Notes: generated from the letters alone by a model not told the origin. A stretch of 64,000 nt of DNA from DAOUJI01 sp965219565 (GCA_965219565.1 OZ244780.1:372001-436000), one strand, 5' to 3'. Counted from the first letter of the stretch, positions 43,441 to 53,100 are shown. Made by a program: numbers and translations.

Positions 43441-43872
43441 GTGGCTACAGAAACGACTGGCGCTCAGGTCAAGCTCCAGGCGGTGGAGATGGACCACATC
43501 GTATTAAGGGTCAAGGACGTGGAGCGGGCCCTGCGCTTCTACACCGAAATCATCGGCCTCGCCCCTTACCGAGTCGAGGAATACCGATCGGGCCAAGTCC
43601 CCTTCCCCTGCGCCCGCATCAACGGCCACACCATCATCGACCTGCTCCCTTGGACTCAGGACGAGCCGGTGGGAGACGGTCCGCGGAACATGGACCACTT
43701 CTGCCTCACTATCGAACCCACCGACCTTGTCGGCCTGTCCGAGTCTCTGAAGAGCCAGGGAGTAACCGTCGTGAGCGACAGCCCCGCTCTCAGGTCGGGC
43801 GCCCAGGGCACGGGCAACTCCATCTACGTCAAGGACTGGGAAGGCAACACGATAGAGCTCCGCCATTACTAA
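43441..43872 (+). CDS. VOC/glyoxalase-fold protein
   Basis: The 143-residue protein is a vicinal-oxygen-chelate domain: MDHIVLRVKDVERALRFYTEIIGLAPYRVEEYRSGQVPFPCARI in the first half and NMDHFCLTIEPTD ... NSIYVKDWEGNTIELRHY in the second. The metal ligands His (MDHI), His (MDHF) and Glu (IELRH) are in place. The family includes glyoxalases, ring-cleaving dioxygenases and resistance proteins; the function here is open. Start GTG at 43441 with AGGAGG 7 bases upstream. Co-transcribed with the preceding oxidoreductase gene. Confidence 0.87.
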   Translation: MATETTGAQVKLQAVEMDHIVLRVKDVERALRFYTEIIGLAPYRVEEYRSGQVPFPCARINGHTIIDLLPWTQDEPVGDGPRNMDHFCLTIEPTDLVGLSESLKSQGVTVVSDSPALRSGAQGTGNSIYVKDWEGNTIELRHY

Positions 43873-43881
43873 GCCGACCTA

Positions 43882-43911
43882 TTGACACTGATATTTCGAG
43901 CGTTGTATCAT
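43882..43911 (+). promoter_or_regulatory. Promoter of the cobalamin operon
   Basis: TTGACA (43882-43887), an 18-base spacer and TATCAT (43906-43911) lie 10 bases after the VOC gene and about 60 bases before the riboswitch core. A hairpin (CTAGAC...GTCTAG, 43916-43940) follows the start point. Confidence 0.75.
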
Positions 43912-43970
43912 CGGCCTAGACTCGGTTGGAAACCGTCTAGCCTGGTCGCTTTAACAACCGAATAGTCGCA

Positions 43971-44147
43971 AGAGGTTGCTCTAAAGGAGCTGAAAAGGGA
44001 AGCCGGTGCAATTCCGGCGTGGCCCCGCCACTGTAACTGGTAAGAGCCCTCCAAATCCGAAAAGGAAGCCACTGGCCCTGTGGGCTGGGAAGGCTGGAGG
44101 GGTTCGCTAGCAGCCAGAAGCCAGGAGACCTGCCTCTCGCGTGGGAC
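43971..44147 (+). ncRNA. Cobalamin (B12) riboswitch
   Basis: The leader holds the conserved cobalamin-riboswitch elements in order: GCCGGTGCAATTCCGGC (from 44001), GCCCCGCCACTGTAAC, and the B12 box AGCCAGGAGACCTGCC (44119-44134), with GGGAAGG and paired arms in between. An intrinsic terminator starts about 45 bases later, so it is most likely a transcriptional off-switch: AdoCbl or another cobalamin favours termination. It controls a B12-protein/BtuFCD operon, as in many bacteria. Confidence 0.95.
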
Positions 44148-44193
44148 CTGTCTAACACTTCGTGGGAGGGTGTTGCCCAAGGAATGCCAAATC

Positions 44194-44221
44194 AACCCAA
44201 CCTGAAGAGGTTGGGTTTTTT
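44194..44221 (+). terminator. Riboswitch expression-platform terminator
   Basis: AACCCAACCT and AGGTTGGGTT form a perfect 10-pair stem with a GAAG loop, followed by six T residues (44216-44221). It lies between the riboswitch and the ATG at 44266, as expected for transcriptional control. Confidence 0.9.
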
Positions 44222-44265
44222 GTTGCCTTACGAGAATGTGAAACGGGGCCAACAAGAGGGACCTT

Positions 44266-45546
44266 ATGAAGATATTGCTTATCGCCACCAACCGACACAA
44301 GCAGCTTATGAGCCGGATGGACGCCCGTCCTGTGCCCATCGGACTGGCCTACGTGGCCGGCCACCTGGACCCTGACCGTCACCAGGTGAAGACGCTGGAC
44401 TTGATGTTCTCCGACGACTACGTGGCCGACGTGGAAGCGACGGTGGCGGACTTCCAACCCGACCTGGTGGGCCTGTCCCTCAGGAACCTGGACAACAACA
44501 GCTACCTGGACCCTCAGTGGGTCCTGCCCATCACCAAAGAGGTCGTGGACGCCGTCAGGTCTGTCTCCGAGGCGCCCATCGTATTGGGCGGCCCGGCCTT
44601 CAGCTTCTATCCCAAAGAGTGCTTCGACTACGTTCAGCCTGACGTGGGGGTCTACGGGGACGGCGGAGAAGCCTTTGCCCAACTCGCCGACTCTATCGAG
44701 TCGGGAGAGGATTTCCACCGGCTGCCCGGAATGGTGTACCGCTCCGCTGGTGGGGCGGTGTCCGTCAATGGCCAAGCCTACTCCACCTTCACAACGCCTC
44801 CGAGGTTCGACGGCCTGGACATGGGACGGTACGAGAAGGCCGGCTTCGGCATTGGAGTGGTTACCAAGCTGGGGGACAACTTCACCGTGACTTCGCCCGC
44901 GTCCAGGCAGAGCCAAAGCTGGAGAGCGCTGCGCCCCATTGAGGACGTCATAAGCGAGGTGCGGGACCTGAAAGAAAGCTATGGGATGCGCAAGGTCTTC
45001 TTCATAGATTCCGGGTTCAACGTGCCCCTGGCCCACGCAAAGTCCCTATGCCAGGGCCTTCTGGATGCAGACATGGGCATCAGCTGGAACAGCTACCTTG
45101 CCCCTGTTCCCGATTCCTTCGACCTGGAAGCCGCACGCCTCATGAAAGAGTCCGGGTGCGGGCTCGTGGTGATGACTGGCGTGGATGCCGGAGGCGCTCA
45201 AGCAGAGCAGTTCGATCGCGTGAAGCGCATTTGCGACCTCTGTGAAGAGGGCGGAGTCCACTACACCATATCCCAGTCCTTTGGAGACCCTGGGGAGACG
45301 GCGGAAACGGTGCAGGCGAAACTAGATTTTCTGGCGAGCATCAATCCCGCCATTGCCAATCTACGGGTTGGAGCTCGGATACGTCCCGGAACGGACCTAG
45401 CTCAACGAGCCTTGGACGAAGGGCTTATCTTAGACCCAGCCGAGCTTATCAAGCCCGTCTTCTACATGGAGAAGTCGGTCGAGGACTGGCTGGTGGACCG
45501 GCTGAAGGAAGAAGCGGACCAGCGGCCCCGCTGGAACCTTGTGTAG
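44266..45546 (+). CDS. B12-binding / radical-SAM-like protein lacking the Fe-S cysteines
   Basis: The 426-residue protein has an N-terminal B12-binding Rossmann-type part (MKILLIATNR ... LVGLSLRNLD ... IVLGGPAFSFYP, residues 1-140) and a radical-SAM-type barrel (from ~195: RPIEDVISEVRDLKESYGMRKVFFIDSGFNV, then ESGCGLVVMTGVDAGG, and GARIRPGTDLAQRALDEGLI). The site of the CxxxCxxC motif reads TKLGDNFTVTSPAS: Asp204, Val208 and Pro211 stand exactly where the three cysteines should be, with the intervening Phe kept. It therefore cannot bind the usual [4Fe-4S] cluster. GVDAGG also departs from the GxESG SAM motif. First gene after the B12 riboswitch and just before BtuFCD. A cobalamin carrier, chaperone, processing or regulatory role is possible. 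Confidence 0.82.
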   Translation: MKILLIATNRHKQLMSRMDARPVPIGLAYVAGHLDPDRHQVKTLDLMFSDDYVADVEATVADFQPDLVGLSLRNLDNNSYLDPQWVLPITKEVVDAVRSVSEAPIVLGGPAFSFYPKECFDYVQPDVGVYGDGGEAFAQLADSIESGEDFHRLPGMVYRSAGGAVSVNGQAYSTFTTPPRFDGLDMGRYEKAGFGIGVVTKLGDNFTVTSPASRQSQSWRALRPIEDVISEVRDLKESYGMRKVFFIDSGFNVPLAHAKSLCQGLLDADMGISWNSYLAPVPDSFDLEAARLMKESGCGLVVMTGVDAGGAQAEQFDRVKRICDLCEEGGVHYTISQSFGDPGETAETVQAKLDFLASINPAIANLRVGARIRPGTDLAQRALDEGLILDPAELIKPVFYMEKSVEDWLVDRLKEEADQRPRWNLV

Positions 45547-45574
45547 AGCGTATTCCATCAGGAGGGGATTCGGA

Positions 45575-46693
45575 ATGATGGGGACCTTCAGGAGCGTTAG
45601 CGGATTCAGGAACGCAGTTGTCGTATTCATTATGACTCTGGTGGCGGTCGCCGCGATGGCCTGTGGAGACGACCCCACGTCCATCCCTACTGTGACGCCA
45701 ACAGCTGCGCCGCAACCCACTGCCACCACTATGGCGCCCGCGGACACGCCCCTGCCCCCACCGACGAATACTTCCGCGCCCTCTCCTACCAATACGCCTG
45801 TCTCGCCCGGGGCTACGTCCACGCCACTGCCCACCGCCACACCCGCGCCGCAGCCGACGTTCACTCCCACGCCTGCTCCTACCCCCACGCCCAGCATCTT
45901 TCCCCTGACCATAACCGATTCAAACGGGAAGGACTTCGTGTTCGATGCTCCGCCCGAGCGCATCATCGTCTATGACAGCGCAGCCGTTGAAATCCTGTTC
46001 GCCATAGGACAGGGCCACCGCGTGGCAGGCACCCACGATTTCGTCTCGTACCCCCCTGAGACCGCCGACGTGCCAAGGGTGGGCAGCGCGTTCACCATCA
46101 ACGCCGAGGTCATCATCGACCTCGAGCCGGACCTGATCTATACCTTCTTCCCCAGTTCGCTCGAGGCGCTGGCGGCCACAGGCGTCCCTGTGCTCCTGAT
46201 CGATTCCTTAAACACTTCCCTTGAAGACGTCATAGAACATTTTCGGCTGTGGGGACGCCTTACTGACTCCGTGGAGGAGGCTGAACTCCTGGTCGCTGAC
46301 ATACAGGAAATACTCGAAGCCCTCTCTTCCACGCTGGAAGCGGTTGAACAGGGTCCCAGGCTATATGACCATAGCTTCGACTTCTGGACTCCCGGCGGAG
46401 ACACTCTTCACGGCAATATATTCGAGCTTCTCAAGGCGGACCTGATTACAAAAGAGCAGTCCGGATGGGCGCAGTTGAGCCCTGAGCAGATTGTAGTGAA
46501 GGACCCGGAAGTGATTATCGCGGGTGCGGACAGCGTGGAACAGATAACCGGGAACAGCGCCTTTGACGACGTGAGCGCTGTGAAGAACGGGCGGATTATT
46601 TCCCCCGAAGGCAGCTTCAGTGTAGCCGGCACGACGCTTCTGCCGGCGATAGAGGAAATGGCCGCCCTGCTGTACCCGGACTTGTTCCCGTAA
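45575..46693 (+). CDS. btuF: Cobalamin/metal-complex-binding lipoprotein (BtuF-like)
   Basis: The 372-residue lipoprotein has a signal segment with lipobox AAMAC, a Thr/Pro-rich linker (residues ~35-110), and a PBP_like domain of the siderophore/B12 class (FVFDAPPERIIVYDSAAVEILFAIGQGHRVAGTHDF; GSAFTINAEVIIDLEPDLIYT; C-terminal IISPEGSFSVAGTTLLPAIEEMAALLYPDLFP). Start ATG at 45575 with GGAGGGG; a second ATG follows immediately. It lies 28 bases after the radical-SAM-like gene and 16 before the permease. Riboswitch control points to cobalamin or cobinamide rather than iron as ligand; the gene name is by context. Confidence 0.85.
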   Translation: MMGTFRSVSGFRNAVVVFIMTLVAVAAMACGDDPTSIPTVTPTAAPQPTATTMAPADTPLPPPTNTSAPSPTNTPVSPGATSTPLPTATPAPQPTFTPTPAPTPTPSIFPLTITDSNGKDFVFDAPPERIIVYDSAAVEILFAIGQGHRVAGTHDFVSYPPETADVPRVGSAFTINAEVIIDLEPDLIYTFFPSSLEALAATGVPVLLIDSLNTSLEDVIEHFRLWGRLTDSVEEAELLVADIQEILEALSSTLEAVEQGPRLYDHSFDFWTPGGDTLHGNIFELLKADLITKEQSGWAQLSPEQIVVKDPEVIIAGADSVEQITGNSAFDDVSAVKNGRIISPEGSFSVAGTTLLPAIEEMAALLYPDLFP

Positions 46694-46709
46694 GAGAGCG
46701 GACGTATAG

Positions 46710-47798
46710 ATGAGCTTACCCATCACCGGAGACGACAAAGTATGGACCAGGGTCGCAAGGCGTTCCGTCGCCCTGAACTACCCCTGGTGGAGGCTGGGCG
46801 TAGGACTGGCGGCGGTCCTGGTCATCGCCGTCGTGGCCGGAGGGGTGGGCTCGGTCTATATACCTCCTTGGACCGTGGCCCAAATCGTGGCGGACGGTTT
46901 CCCTTTTGTGGAAATATCGGGGGACTGGGCCGCCAGCCGCGAGACCATCATCTGGGACCTGCGGTTCCCCAGGGTGGCTCTGGCAGCGGTGGTGGGAGCC
47001 GCGCTGGCCGTGTCGGGGGCAACGTATCAGGGCCTGTTCAGGAACCCCCTTGCCGACCCCTATTTCATAGGAGTGGCGTCAGGCGCCGCTCTAGGAGCTA
47101 CCATCATTCTGATGACCGGAGTCCCGGTCTACTATGGCGGTTTCACCGTCCTGCCCATCGCCGCCGCCATCGGAGCCTTGGGGGCCGTCACAGCCACGTA
47201 CCTTATAGCCCGACGCGCGGGGCAACTCCCGCTGCTAACTCTTATACTGGCCGGATTGGCCATATCCTCCCTCCTTGGCGCCGTGACCGGCTACATCATC
47301 ATCAGCAGCGATCCCGACGTGCGGCCGCTCCTGGGATGGCTGCTTGGGGGTTTTGTGGGGACCCAATGGAACGACGCTTACACGGTGTTGCCCTATATCG
47401 TGCCGGCCACCCTGATAATGATGGCCTATGGGCGAGTCCTCAACATGTTCCAACTGAATGAGGAAGAGGCCAAGCACCTTGGCGTGAACGTCGAGCGCGC
47501 CAAGCTCGTTCTCATCGTGCTGGCTTCCATCACCGCGGCTGCGGCGGTGTCCGTCAGCGGCATCATCGGGTTCGTAGGTATCATAGCCCCCCATACCGTC
47601 AGGCTGATTTGGGGCGTAGACCATAGGTTCCTGCTTCCAATGGCCATGATTGTCGGCGCAGGGTTTCTGGTGCTGGCAGACCTTGCGGCCCGCACCGTGG
47701 CAAGCCCGACCGAGCTTCCGGTGGGCATAGTCACTGCTTTTTGCGGCGCCCCATTTTTCCTGTTCCTCTTGACTCGGACCAAAAGGGTATTTATGTGA
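46710..47798 (+). CDS. btuC: FecCD/BtuC-type ABC transporter permease
   Basis: The 362-residue permease has about ten membrane spans of the FecCD family. Landmarks: WDLRFPRVALAAVVGAALAVSGATYQGLFRNPLADPYFIGVASGAALGA, the classical Btu/Fec block, and the coupling region EEEAKHLGVNVERAKLVLI followed by SGIIGFVGIIAPHTVRLIWG. Ends VTAFCGAPFFLFLLTRTKRVF. ATG at 46710, overlapping its ATPase partner by 4 bases (GTGA). Forms the channel of a probable cobalamin importer. Confidence 0.92.
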   Translation: MSLPITGDDKVWTRVARRSVALNYPWWRLGVGLAAVLVIAVVAGGVGSVYIPPWTVAQIVADGFPFVEISGDWAASRETIIWDLRFPRVALAAVVGAALAVSGATYQGLFRNPLADPYFIGVASGAALGATIILMTGVPVYYGGFTVLPIAAAIGALGAVTATYLIARRAGQLPLLTLILAGLAISSLLGAVTGYIIISSDPDVRPLLGWLLGGFVGTQWNDAYTVLPYIVPATLIMMAYGRVLNMFQLNEEEAKHLGVNVERAKLVLIVLASITAAAAVSVSGIIGFVGIIAPHTVRLIWGVDHRFLLPMAMIVGAGFLVLADLAARTVASPTELPVGIVTAFCGAPFFLFLLTRTKRVFM

Positions 47799-48661
47799 AC
47801 ACCGTTATCGAGAAACCACGCGTTAAGCACGCTATACAGGCGGAAGACATCCATCTCTCCTATGGGGACAAGCCAATACTGGTTGGCGTGGACCTGGAGG
47901 TCTCGCGTGGGGAGGTCCTGGGGCTTGTCGGTCCCAACGGGTCGGGAAAGAGCACCTTCCTCCGAATCGCCGCCGGTACTCTGGCTCCCCAACGGGGCAG
48001 GGTTCTCCTCGACGGAGAGGATATGGCTCTGCTGAAGCCCAAGGACAGGGCGAAGCTGGTGGCGGTGGTGCAGCAGAGCCCCGCCGCTCCCCCTGGGTTC
48101 ACGGCTATGGACCTGGCGTTGATGGGCCGGAACCCGCACCTGCGCCTGCTCCAGTGGGAGAGCCAGTCCGACTACGATACATGCCGACGAGTCATGGAGC
48201 TGACCGAGACGTGGGAATTCGCAGACCGGCAGGTGTCCACCCTGTCCGGCGGGGAGCTTCAGCGGGTCTTTATGGCCAGGGCCCTGGCCCAGGAGACTCC
48301 GGCGCTGCTGTTGGACGAGCCCACCGCCCATCTGGACATCAGCTACCAGACCGCAACCCTTGATATCATAAACCGGGTGCGGAAGCAGTCGGACCTCACT
48401 GTGATCGTAGCCATGCACGACCTCACTCTCGCCGCCCAATACTGCGACCGCATCGCCGTATTGCACGAGGGGTCTGTGCTAGCCTGTGGAGAGCCTACGG
48501 AGACTCTGAACGAAGAGGTGGTCTCCAAGGCGTTCGGAGCGCCCGTGCACATCATCCCCCACCCTTCAACCGGAACGCCGGTGGTCCTTCCCGTGGGCCA
48601 GTCGGTGGGCGTCAAAGAAGAAGCCCGCTCCCGTATCAACGGAAGCGGGCCCCGCGCATAG
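47795..48661 (+). CDS. btuD: Cobalamin-type ABC transporter ATP-binding protein
   Basis: The 288-residue ATPase has Walker A GPNGSGKST (residues 46-54), signature LSGGELQRVFMARALAQ, Walker B ALLLDEP and switch His in VAMHDLTLAAQYCD. I use the GTG at 47795, whose GTGA overlaps the permease stop, the typical translational coupling, with AAGGG upstream; the frame is open to 47741. C-terminus has a short extension past the ATPase core. Last gene of the riboswitch operon. Confidence 0.9.
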   Translation: MNTVIEKPRVKHAIQAEDIHLSYGDKPILVGVDLEVSRGEVLGLVGPNGSGKSTFLRIAAGTLAPQRGRVLLDGEDMALLKPKDRAKLVAVVQQSPAAPPGFTAMDLALMGRNPHLRLLQWESQSDYDTCRRVMELTETWEFADRQVSTLSGGELQRVFMARALAQETPALLLDEPTAHLDISYQTATLDIINRVRKQSDLTVIVAMHDLTLAAQYCDRIAVLHEGSVLACGEPTETLNEEVVSKAFGAPVHIIPHPSTGTPVVLPVGQSVGVKEEARSRINGSGPRA

Positions 48662-48670
48662 TCCTGTTCA

Positions 48671-48706
48671 CCCCCATCTCAATCTTCCCCCTGAATGGGG
48701 AAGAGG
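48671..48706. repeat. Solo copy of the CCCCCATC palindromic repeat
   Basis: CCCCCATCTCAATCTTCCCC, then a short loop and GGGGAAGAGG. It matches the right end of the DUF559 cassette (29695-29728) in order and spacing with a few changes. It lies 10 bases after the ATPase gene and 36 before the end of a convergent gene, so it can serve as a bidirectional terminator. Confidence 0.75.
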
Positions 48707-48741
48707 TCTTGCAGGGGTCTCCGGTTGGGACAGATTCTTTC

Positions 48742-49830
48742 CTAGACCCTGGCCGGGGCCTCCTTGAAGTGAGGCATCACTTTCGTGGCGAACATCTCCA
48801 GGGAGCGCTTGGTCTTGTCGTGGGGCAGGCCAGGGAAGCCGAAATTGGAGAAGATGTGGTCGATTCCGGCGTCCTTAACAGCCTGCATGGCCTCTATCAC
48901 CATGTCGGGGGTGCCCCTGAGGGGCGGAAGCCCAGCGTGCCCTGGATCGTCCCTGCGTTCCCGGTCCCGCTGTCTTCCGGCCCAAGCCTCGTAGCCCGGA
49001 GGCAGGTTGCCGTTCTTGTCCGTGGGCATGCCGACCGGGTTGCCGGAGGCCCCGGTGGCCTTCAGGATGCGCCATGCGAAATCGTCCAGCCCGATGGGGT
49101 CCCTGTCGGCCTCCTCTTTCGTGGGCGCCACGTAGATGTTCTTGGACATGGGCGGTGACAGATGCTCGTGGGGGTGGCCGAATTCATCCATCTTGTCCCG
49201 CCACAGCTTCAGAGTGTCCGGGGCCTGTCCCAGGATGTCCGTTGGCCCGCCCAGGATGGGCTGCACCTGTCGGCTGGCGGCCCACTCGATGGTGGCCGGG
49301 CTGGTGCTCACGGCGACGTACATAGGGGGGTGGGGCTTCTGTACCGGCTTGGGGATGACCCAAATGTCGTCCACGTGGGTGAATTTGCCGTGGAACGTCA
49401 GAGTTTCCTCCGTCCAGCTTTTTTGGATGATGTCCACCGACTCTCTGAACCTCTCACGAGAGGTGGTGATGTCCACACCCATGCCGTCGAACTCCTGACG
49501 TTGGTAGCCCGATCCCATGCCGAACTCTATGCGCCCTCCGCTGATGACGTCCAGCATGGCCATCTCTTCGGCGACGTGTATGGGATTGTGCAGAGGCAGC
49601 ACCACAACGGCGGTCCCTATACGCAGCCTCTTGGTGCGAGCCGCCACGGCGCCTGCGAATGAAAAGATGCCTGACAGCAACCCGTGCCTGGAGAACCGGT
49701 GCTCACCCAGCCATACCTCGTCCAGTCCGAGCTCGTCGGCCATTTCGATTATTTCCAGGGACTCACTAAGCGCCCTCTCCTGGGATACGCTCTCGTGCCA
49801 GGGGACTATCGTAAACACACCGAACTTCAT
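48742..49830 (-). CDS. LLM-class flavin-dependent oxidoreductase (luciferase-like)
   Basis: The 362-residue enzyme has the bacterial-luciferase-like fold: MKFGVFTIVPWHES, ALSESLEIIEMADELGLDEVWLGEHRF, LRIGTAVVVLPLHNPIHVAEEMAMLDVISGGRIEFGMGSGYQRQEFDGMG. The longer substrate part is typical of alkane or aromatic monooxygenases of this class. I chose ATG at 49830, 15 codons inside the open frame, because the family N-terminus starts there. A TATAAT lies on the minus strand at 49869-49864, 34-39 bases upstream, without a clear -35. Substrate unknown. Confidence 0.88.
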   Translation of the reverse strand: MKFGVFTIVPWHESVSQERALSESLEIIEMADELGLDEVWLGEHRFSRHGLLSGIFSFAGAVAARTKRLRIGTAVVVLPLHNPIHVAEEMAMLDVISGGRIEFGMGSGYQRQEFDGMGVDITTSRERFRESVDIIQKSWTEETLTFHGKFTHVDDIWVIPKPVQKPHPPMYVAVSTSPATIEWAASRQVQPILGGPTDILGQAPDTLKLWRDKMDEFGHPHEHLSPPMSKNIYVAPTKEEADRDPIGLDDFAWRILKATGASGNPVGMPTDKNGNLPPGYEAWAGRQRDRERRDDPGHAGLPPLRGTPDMVIEAMQAVKDAGIDHIFSNFGFPGLPHDKTKRSLEMFATKVMPHFKEAPARV

Positions 49831-49929
49831 GATTGCACCTTCCCGTCGTTGATGACTGACCCTATTATATCCCAAATCCCAGCAGTGCGGCGTGAGCCTA
49901 GTCCAAGGCCGCCAGTATGGCTTGAGATG

Positions 49930-50094
49930 CTATGTTCGCGGCGGGCCGGGGCCGCGTGGATGCTCCCAGGGGTTGTCGAGAGCGACCCAGAGACGAGTCC
50001 CGCACTGGGTGCAGAACCTTCTAACGCCGTTTGCGATAACCGAGGTGCCGCATACGGGGCATGAAATTCGCACTTCCCGGTCCTGGCTTTCCAT
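49930..50094 (-). CDS. 54-residue zinc-ribbon protein
   Basis: A short gene encoding 54 residues that starts MESQDREVRISCPVCGT. It has two CxxC pairs (CPVC at 12-15, CTQC at 28-31) spaced as a zinc ribbon, then a tail DNPWEHPRGPGPPRT. ATG at 50094, 10 bases after the stop of the 1535-residue membrane protein, which itself begins with a zinc ribbon. The two are probably co-transcribed. Function unknown; zinc ribbons of this type bind nucleic acid or serve as protein contacts. Confidence 0.75.
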   Translation of the reverse strand: MESQDREVRISCPVCGTSVIANGVRRFCTQCGTRLWVALDNPWEHPRGPGPPRT

Positions 50095-50104
50095 GCCTAT
50101 AGAC

Positions 50105-53100
50105 TCATTCCCAGGCGTCCAGTCGGTCTGCGATTCGGCGGAAGGCCGCTGTCGTCTTTTCCCTGTTGCGCTCCAGGTATGCGGCCGCCGCCAGCAGGAC
50201 CGCTCCGAGGCCGCCGAAAATCGCCCACATGAGGGTCGGCGAGCCAGCCTGCACCAATGGATTGAATACGAGCACGACCAGGTTAGCAGTGAAAGCCGCT
50301 ATTCCTCCGAAGAACGGCCTCTTCCAGCGAAGGGCCGCTCCCCAGCCAATCACCGCCAGCGATTCTAACACCAGGATGGACCCGTAGACGTATGGGTTCA
50401 CCCCGTGGGTGAACAGACCAAGGGATTGCAGGAAGGTTACGCCCAGCAGCAACAGGATTCCCCCAGTTTCCGCCGCGGTCATTGGGATGGAGCGGCGGTA
50501 CTGCCGCTCAAAATAGGTCAATCCCAGCAGGTAAAGGGCTGCGGGCGCTGCGAACAGTTGGGGCTGCCACTGGTCGAAGATGACAAGCTGGGTCATGTAT
50601 GACGCTATGAGGACAGCGACTCCCACGTAGGCCATCCGTTTCATCCGGTCGACGTAGGCCGCTCCGGCCACTCCCAGCCCAACTACAGCCAAGGCTAACA
50701 CCAAGGGCTGCAGGTCGTCGTCGGCCCCTCCGCTGGAGCCCCAGAGGCCCAGGCTGACGAAGGGCGCTAAAGCGAATATGGCGTAACTTGTGTACTGGAG
50801 GGGCCTGTCCCATGCCTCTACAGCATTGTCACTGCGTCCGCCGCTTAATAGGCGCCCTGTATATCTTATGCACGTGACACCGGCAGCGATGGCGGCGATA
50901 TAGATAGGGATGTCATGCGCAGGTACATTTGCCAGGTCCATTCCGTGGCCAAAGCCAATGCCCAGGAAGGCCAGAGACCCCCAGGCTGTCCGCTCGTTCC
51001 CGATGAAAAGGGCGCCTGTTCCAAGAGCTCCTCCATAGACGAGTCCGGCCAACAACCCTGTAATTGGGTCGAAAGAAGCCAACGCAGTGGAAACGGGAAC
51101 TCCCAGCAAAGCGAACGCCGCCCAGGGAAGAGCCCAATCGGAAGCCGCTTCCCGAACGCTGGGTCTAGCCCAGCCTTTTATGACGTTCAGGACTATCGTG
51201 CTCCAGTTCCGGGCAGCCAAGGCGCCTCCCACTGCCAAAAGCCCCGTCAGCAGGATCCAGTATCCGCCAACCTCTGCAATGGAGATGTCATTGTCGAGGT
51301 TGTAGAGGAGGCGGAAGAAGGCTCCATGGAAGGCTGCTAGGGCAGCAAACATCCACAATGGAGCCCGGTGTCTCCACGCTGAATATCCGAAGAGGAACAC
51401 AGCAGCCAGCAAAGCGCCCAACAGGGGCCACTGAGTTCCGGCGGAGGCGGCTATGGCAGCTAAGATGCCCGCATAAGCCGCCAGAACGAAGGGCGCCCCT
51501 GGTTTGCAAAGCCACGACGGAATATCGGAGAACGTTTGAATCCGGGACGGAGTCCCAAAAAACCAGTCCTGTGGGCTTGCCAGCTTGGGATATTGGGACA
51601 AGACCAGGCCGACTATCATGGCGAGGGCCGCTCCGGGAAGGACTAGGACCCCGTAGTAGGACGGTTCGACCCCCGAGACGGTGAGACCAAGTCCGTAGGC
51701 CGCAGCCAGAAGGCCCGCCACTGGATAGAGGAGCCAGACGGTCCGGAAGTAGAGGGCAGAAGTCAGGAAATAGACGGACGACAGGGCCAATGCAGCAACC
51801 GTCATGGATTTCGCGTCCGCTCCGGCTAGCCCGACTCCTGCAAGGGCAGCCAACGCGGCAACCAGCGTCAGCGGCAGGGAAGCTGATTCTGGAGCGACCA
51901 GCATTGCGGCGGTCCACGACCGGGTACCGGCGGGTCGACGTACAAGACTTGCCCCTCCCATCAGGGCGGACAGTCCCGTCAGGCTGACTCCGATCACGCC
52001 CGGTTGGATGTCGGCCCTGAGCATGGCGAAAGCCATTGCCGACGCAGCCAGTAGGGACGCCGGATACATCCAAACGCCCTGGCGCGTGTAGAAGGCGGAA
52101 CCGAGATAGACCAGACCGAGCAAGCCGGACACGGCCACACGAAGGGTGGGGTCCAGGGCGGACACTCCGACGGCTGCCGCCGACCCTGCAACACCGACTC
52201 CGTAAAGTTGCCCGTGCCGGCTGAGACGGCGGGGCCATCCCCTGGCCTTGGCTGCGTGGCCGTACACCAAAAAGGCGGTGGACAGCCCAGCCGCCGCCAG
52301 TCCGTACCAACCCGGGCCAGGGTCCCCGTAGCTGACGGCCAGCATGACCAGGGCCGAAGCGGTCCCAAGGAACATGTAGACGAACAGATTGGAAGCATAG
52401 TCCCCGATGAAGCCGCCCCAAGACGGACTTCTGCTGTCACCGGCCAGATACGCTGTAAGCCCGTATGCGAAGGCGGCAATGCCCACAGCGGCGACATTCA
52501 GGTCCTTGTCGGGGATGGTCCCAAAGACGGCGGCCAGGAGAAGCGAGTGACCTACGGCATGGAACACCCTGGCGTGGTTCGACCTCGCCCGGTCCAGCGC
52601 CAGGCCGATAGTCAAATAGGCGGCCGCCAGGATTCCGATTGCCATGAAGAGCCACTCGTTGGTGAGGTCCAATCCCAGGAAGAACCCTCGCTCGGCCAAC
52701 AGCAGCGCAAAGGCCACGAATGCCAAGGAGGCGCCGAGGGAGAAGATGTTGTTCCGGCGCAGCCAGGCCCAGCCGCCCAACAGCCCCGCGGCCATCAGGT
52801 AAGTCCACGGGGTTGGGCCAGCCCCAACAAACTGCAGTCCGCCGCCAGTTCTGTCAGCGGTCCCTTCTCCGGCGGCAAAGAGGTCAACGGCGCCCCAAAT
52901 CATGGCTGCGAGAACCGAAACCATCCCTGAAACGAGGAATGGCCTGACGAAAGCGCCGGCTGGCCCGCTCTGGACCATGGACTCCGCTCCCCGCGGTTCC
53001 AGGATTTCCCAGGTCCGTCTCCCTCTCTGCCCTGTCAGCGCTAGCCCGACTTCCGAGCCGGTTAGGAAAAGCAGAGCCAGGGGAGCCAAGGCCATGGCTC

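Noticed and set aside
44266..45546. Frameshift or recoding that would restore the radical SAM cysteines
   Set aside because: I read the DNA around the motif in the other two frames: one has a stop codon and neither gives CxxxCxxC.
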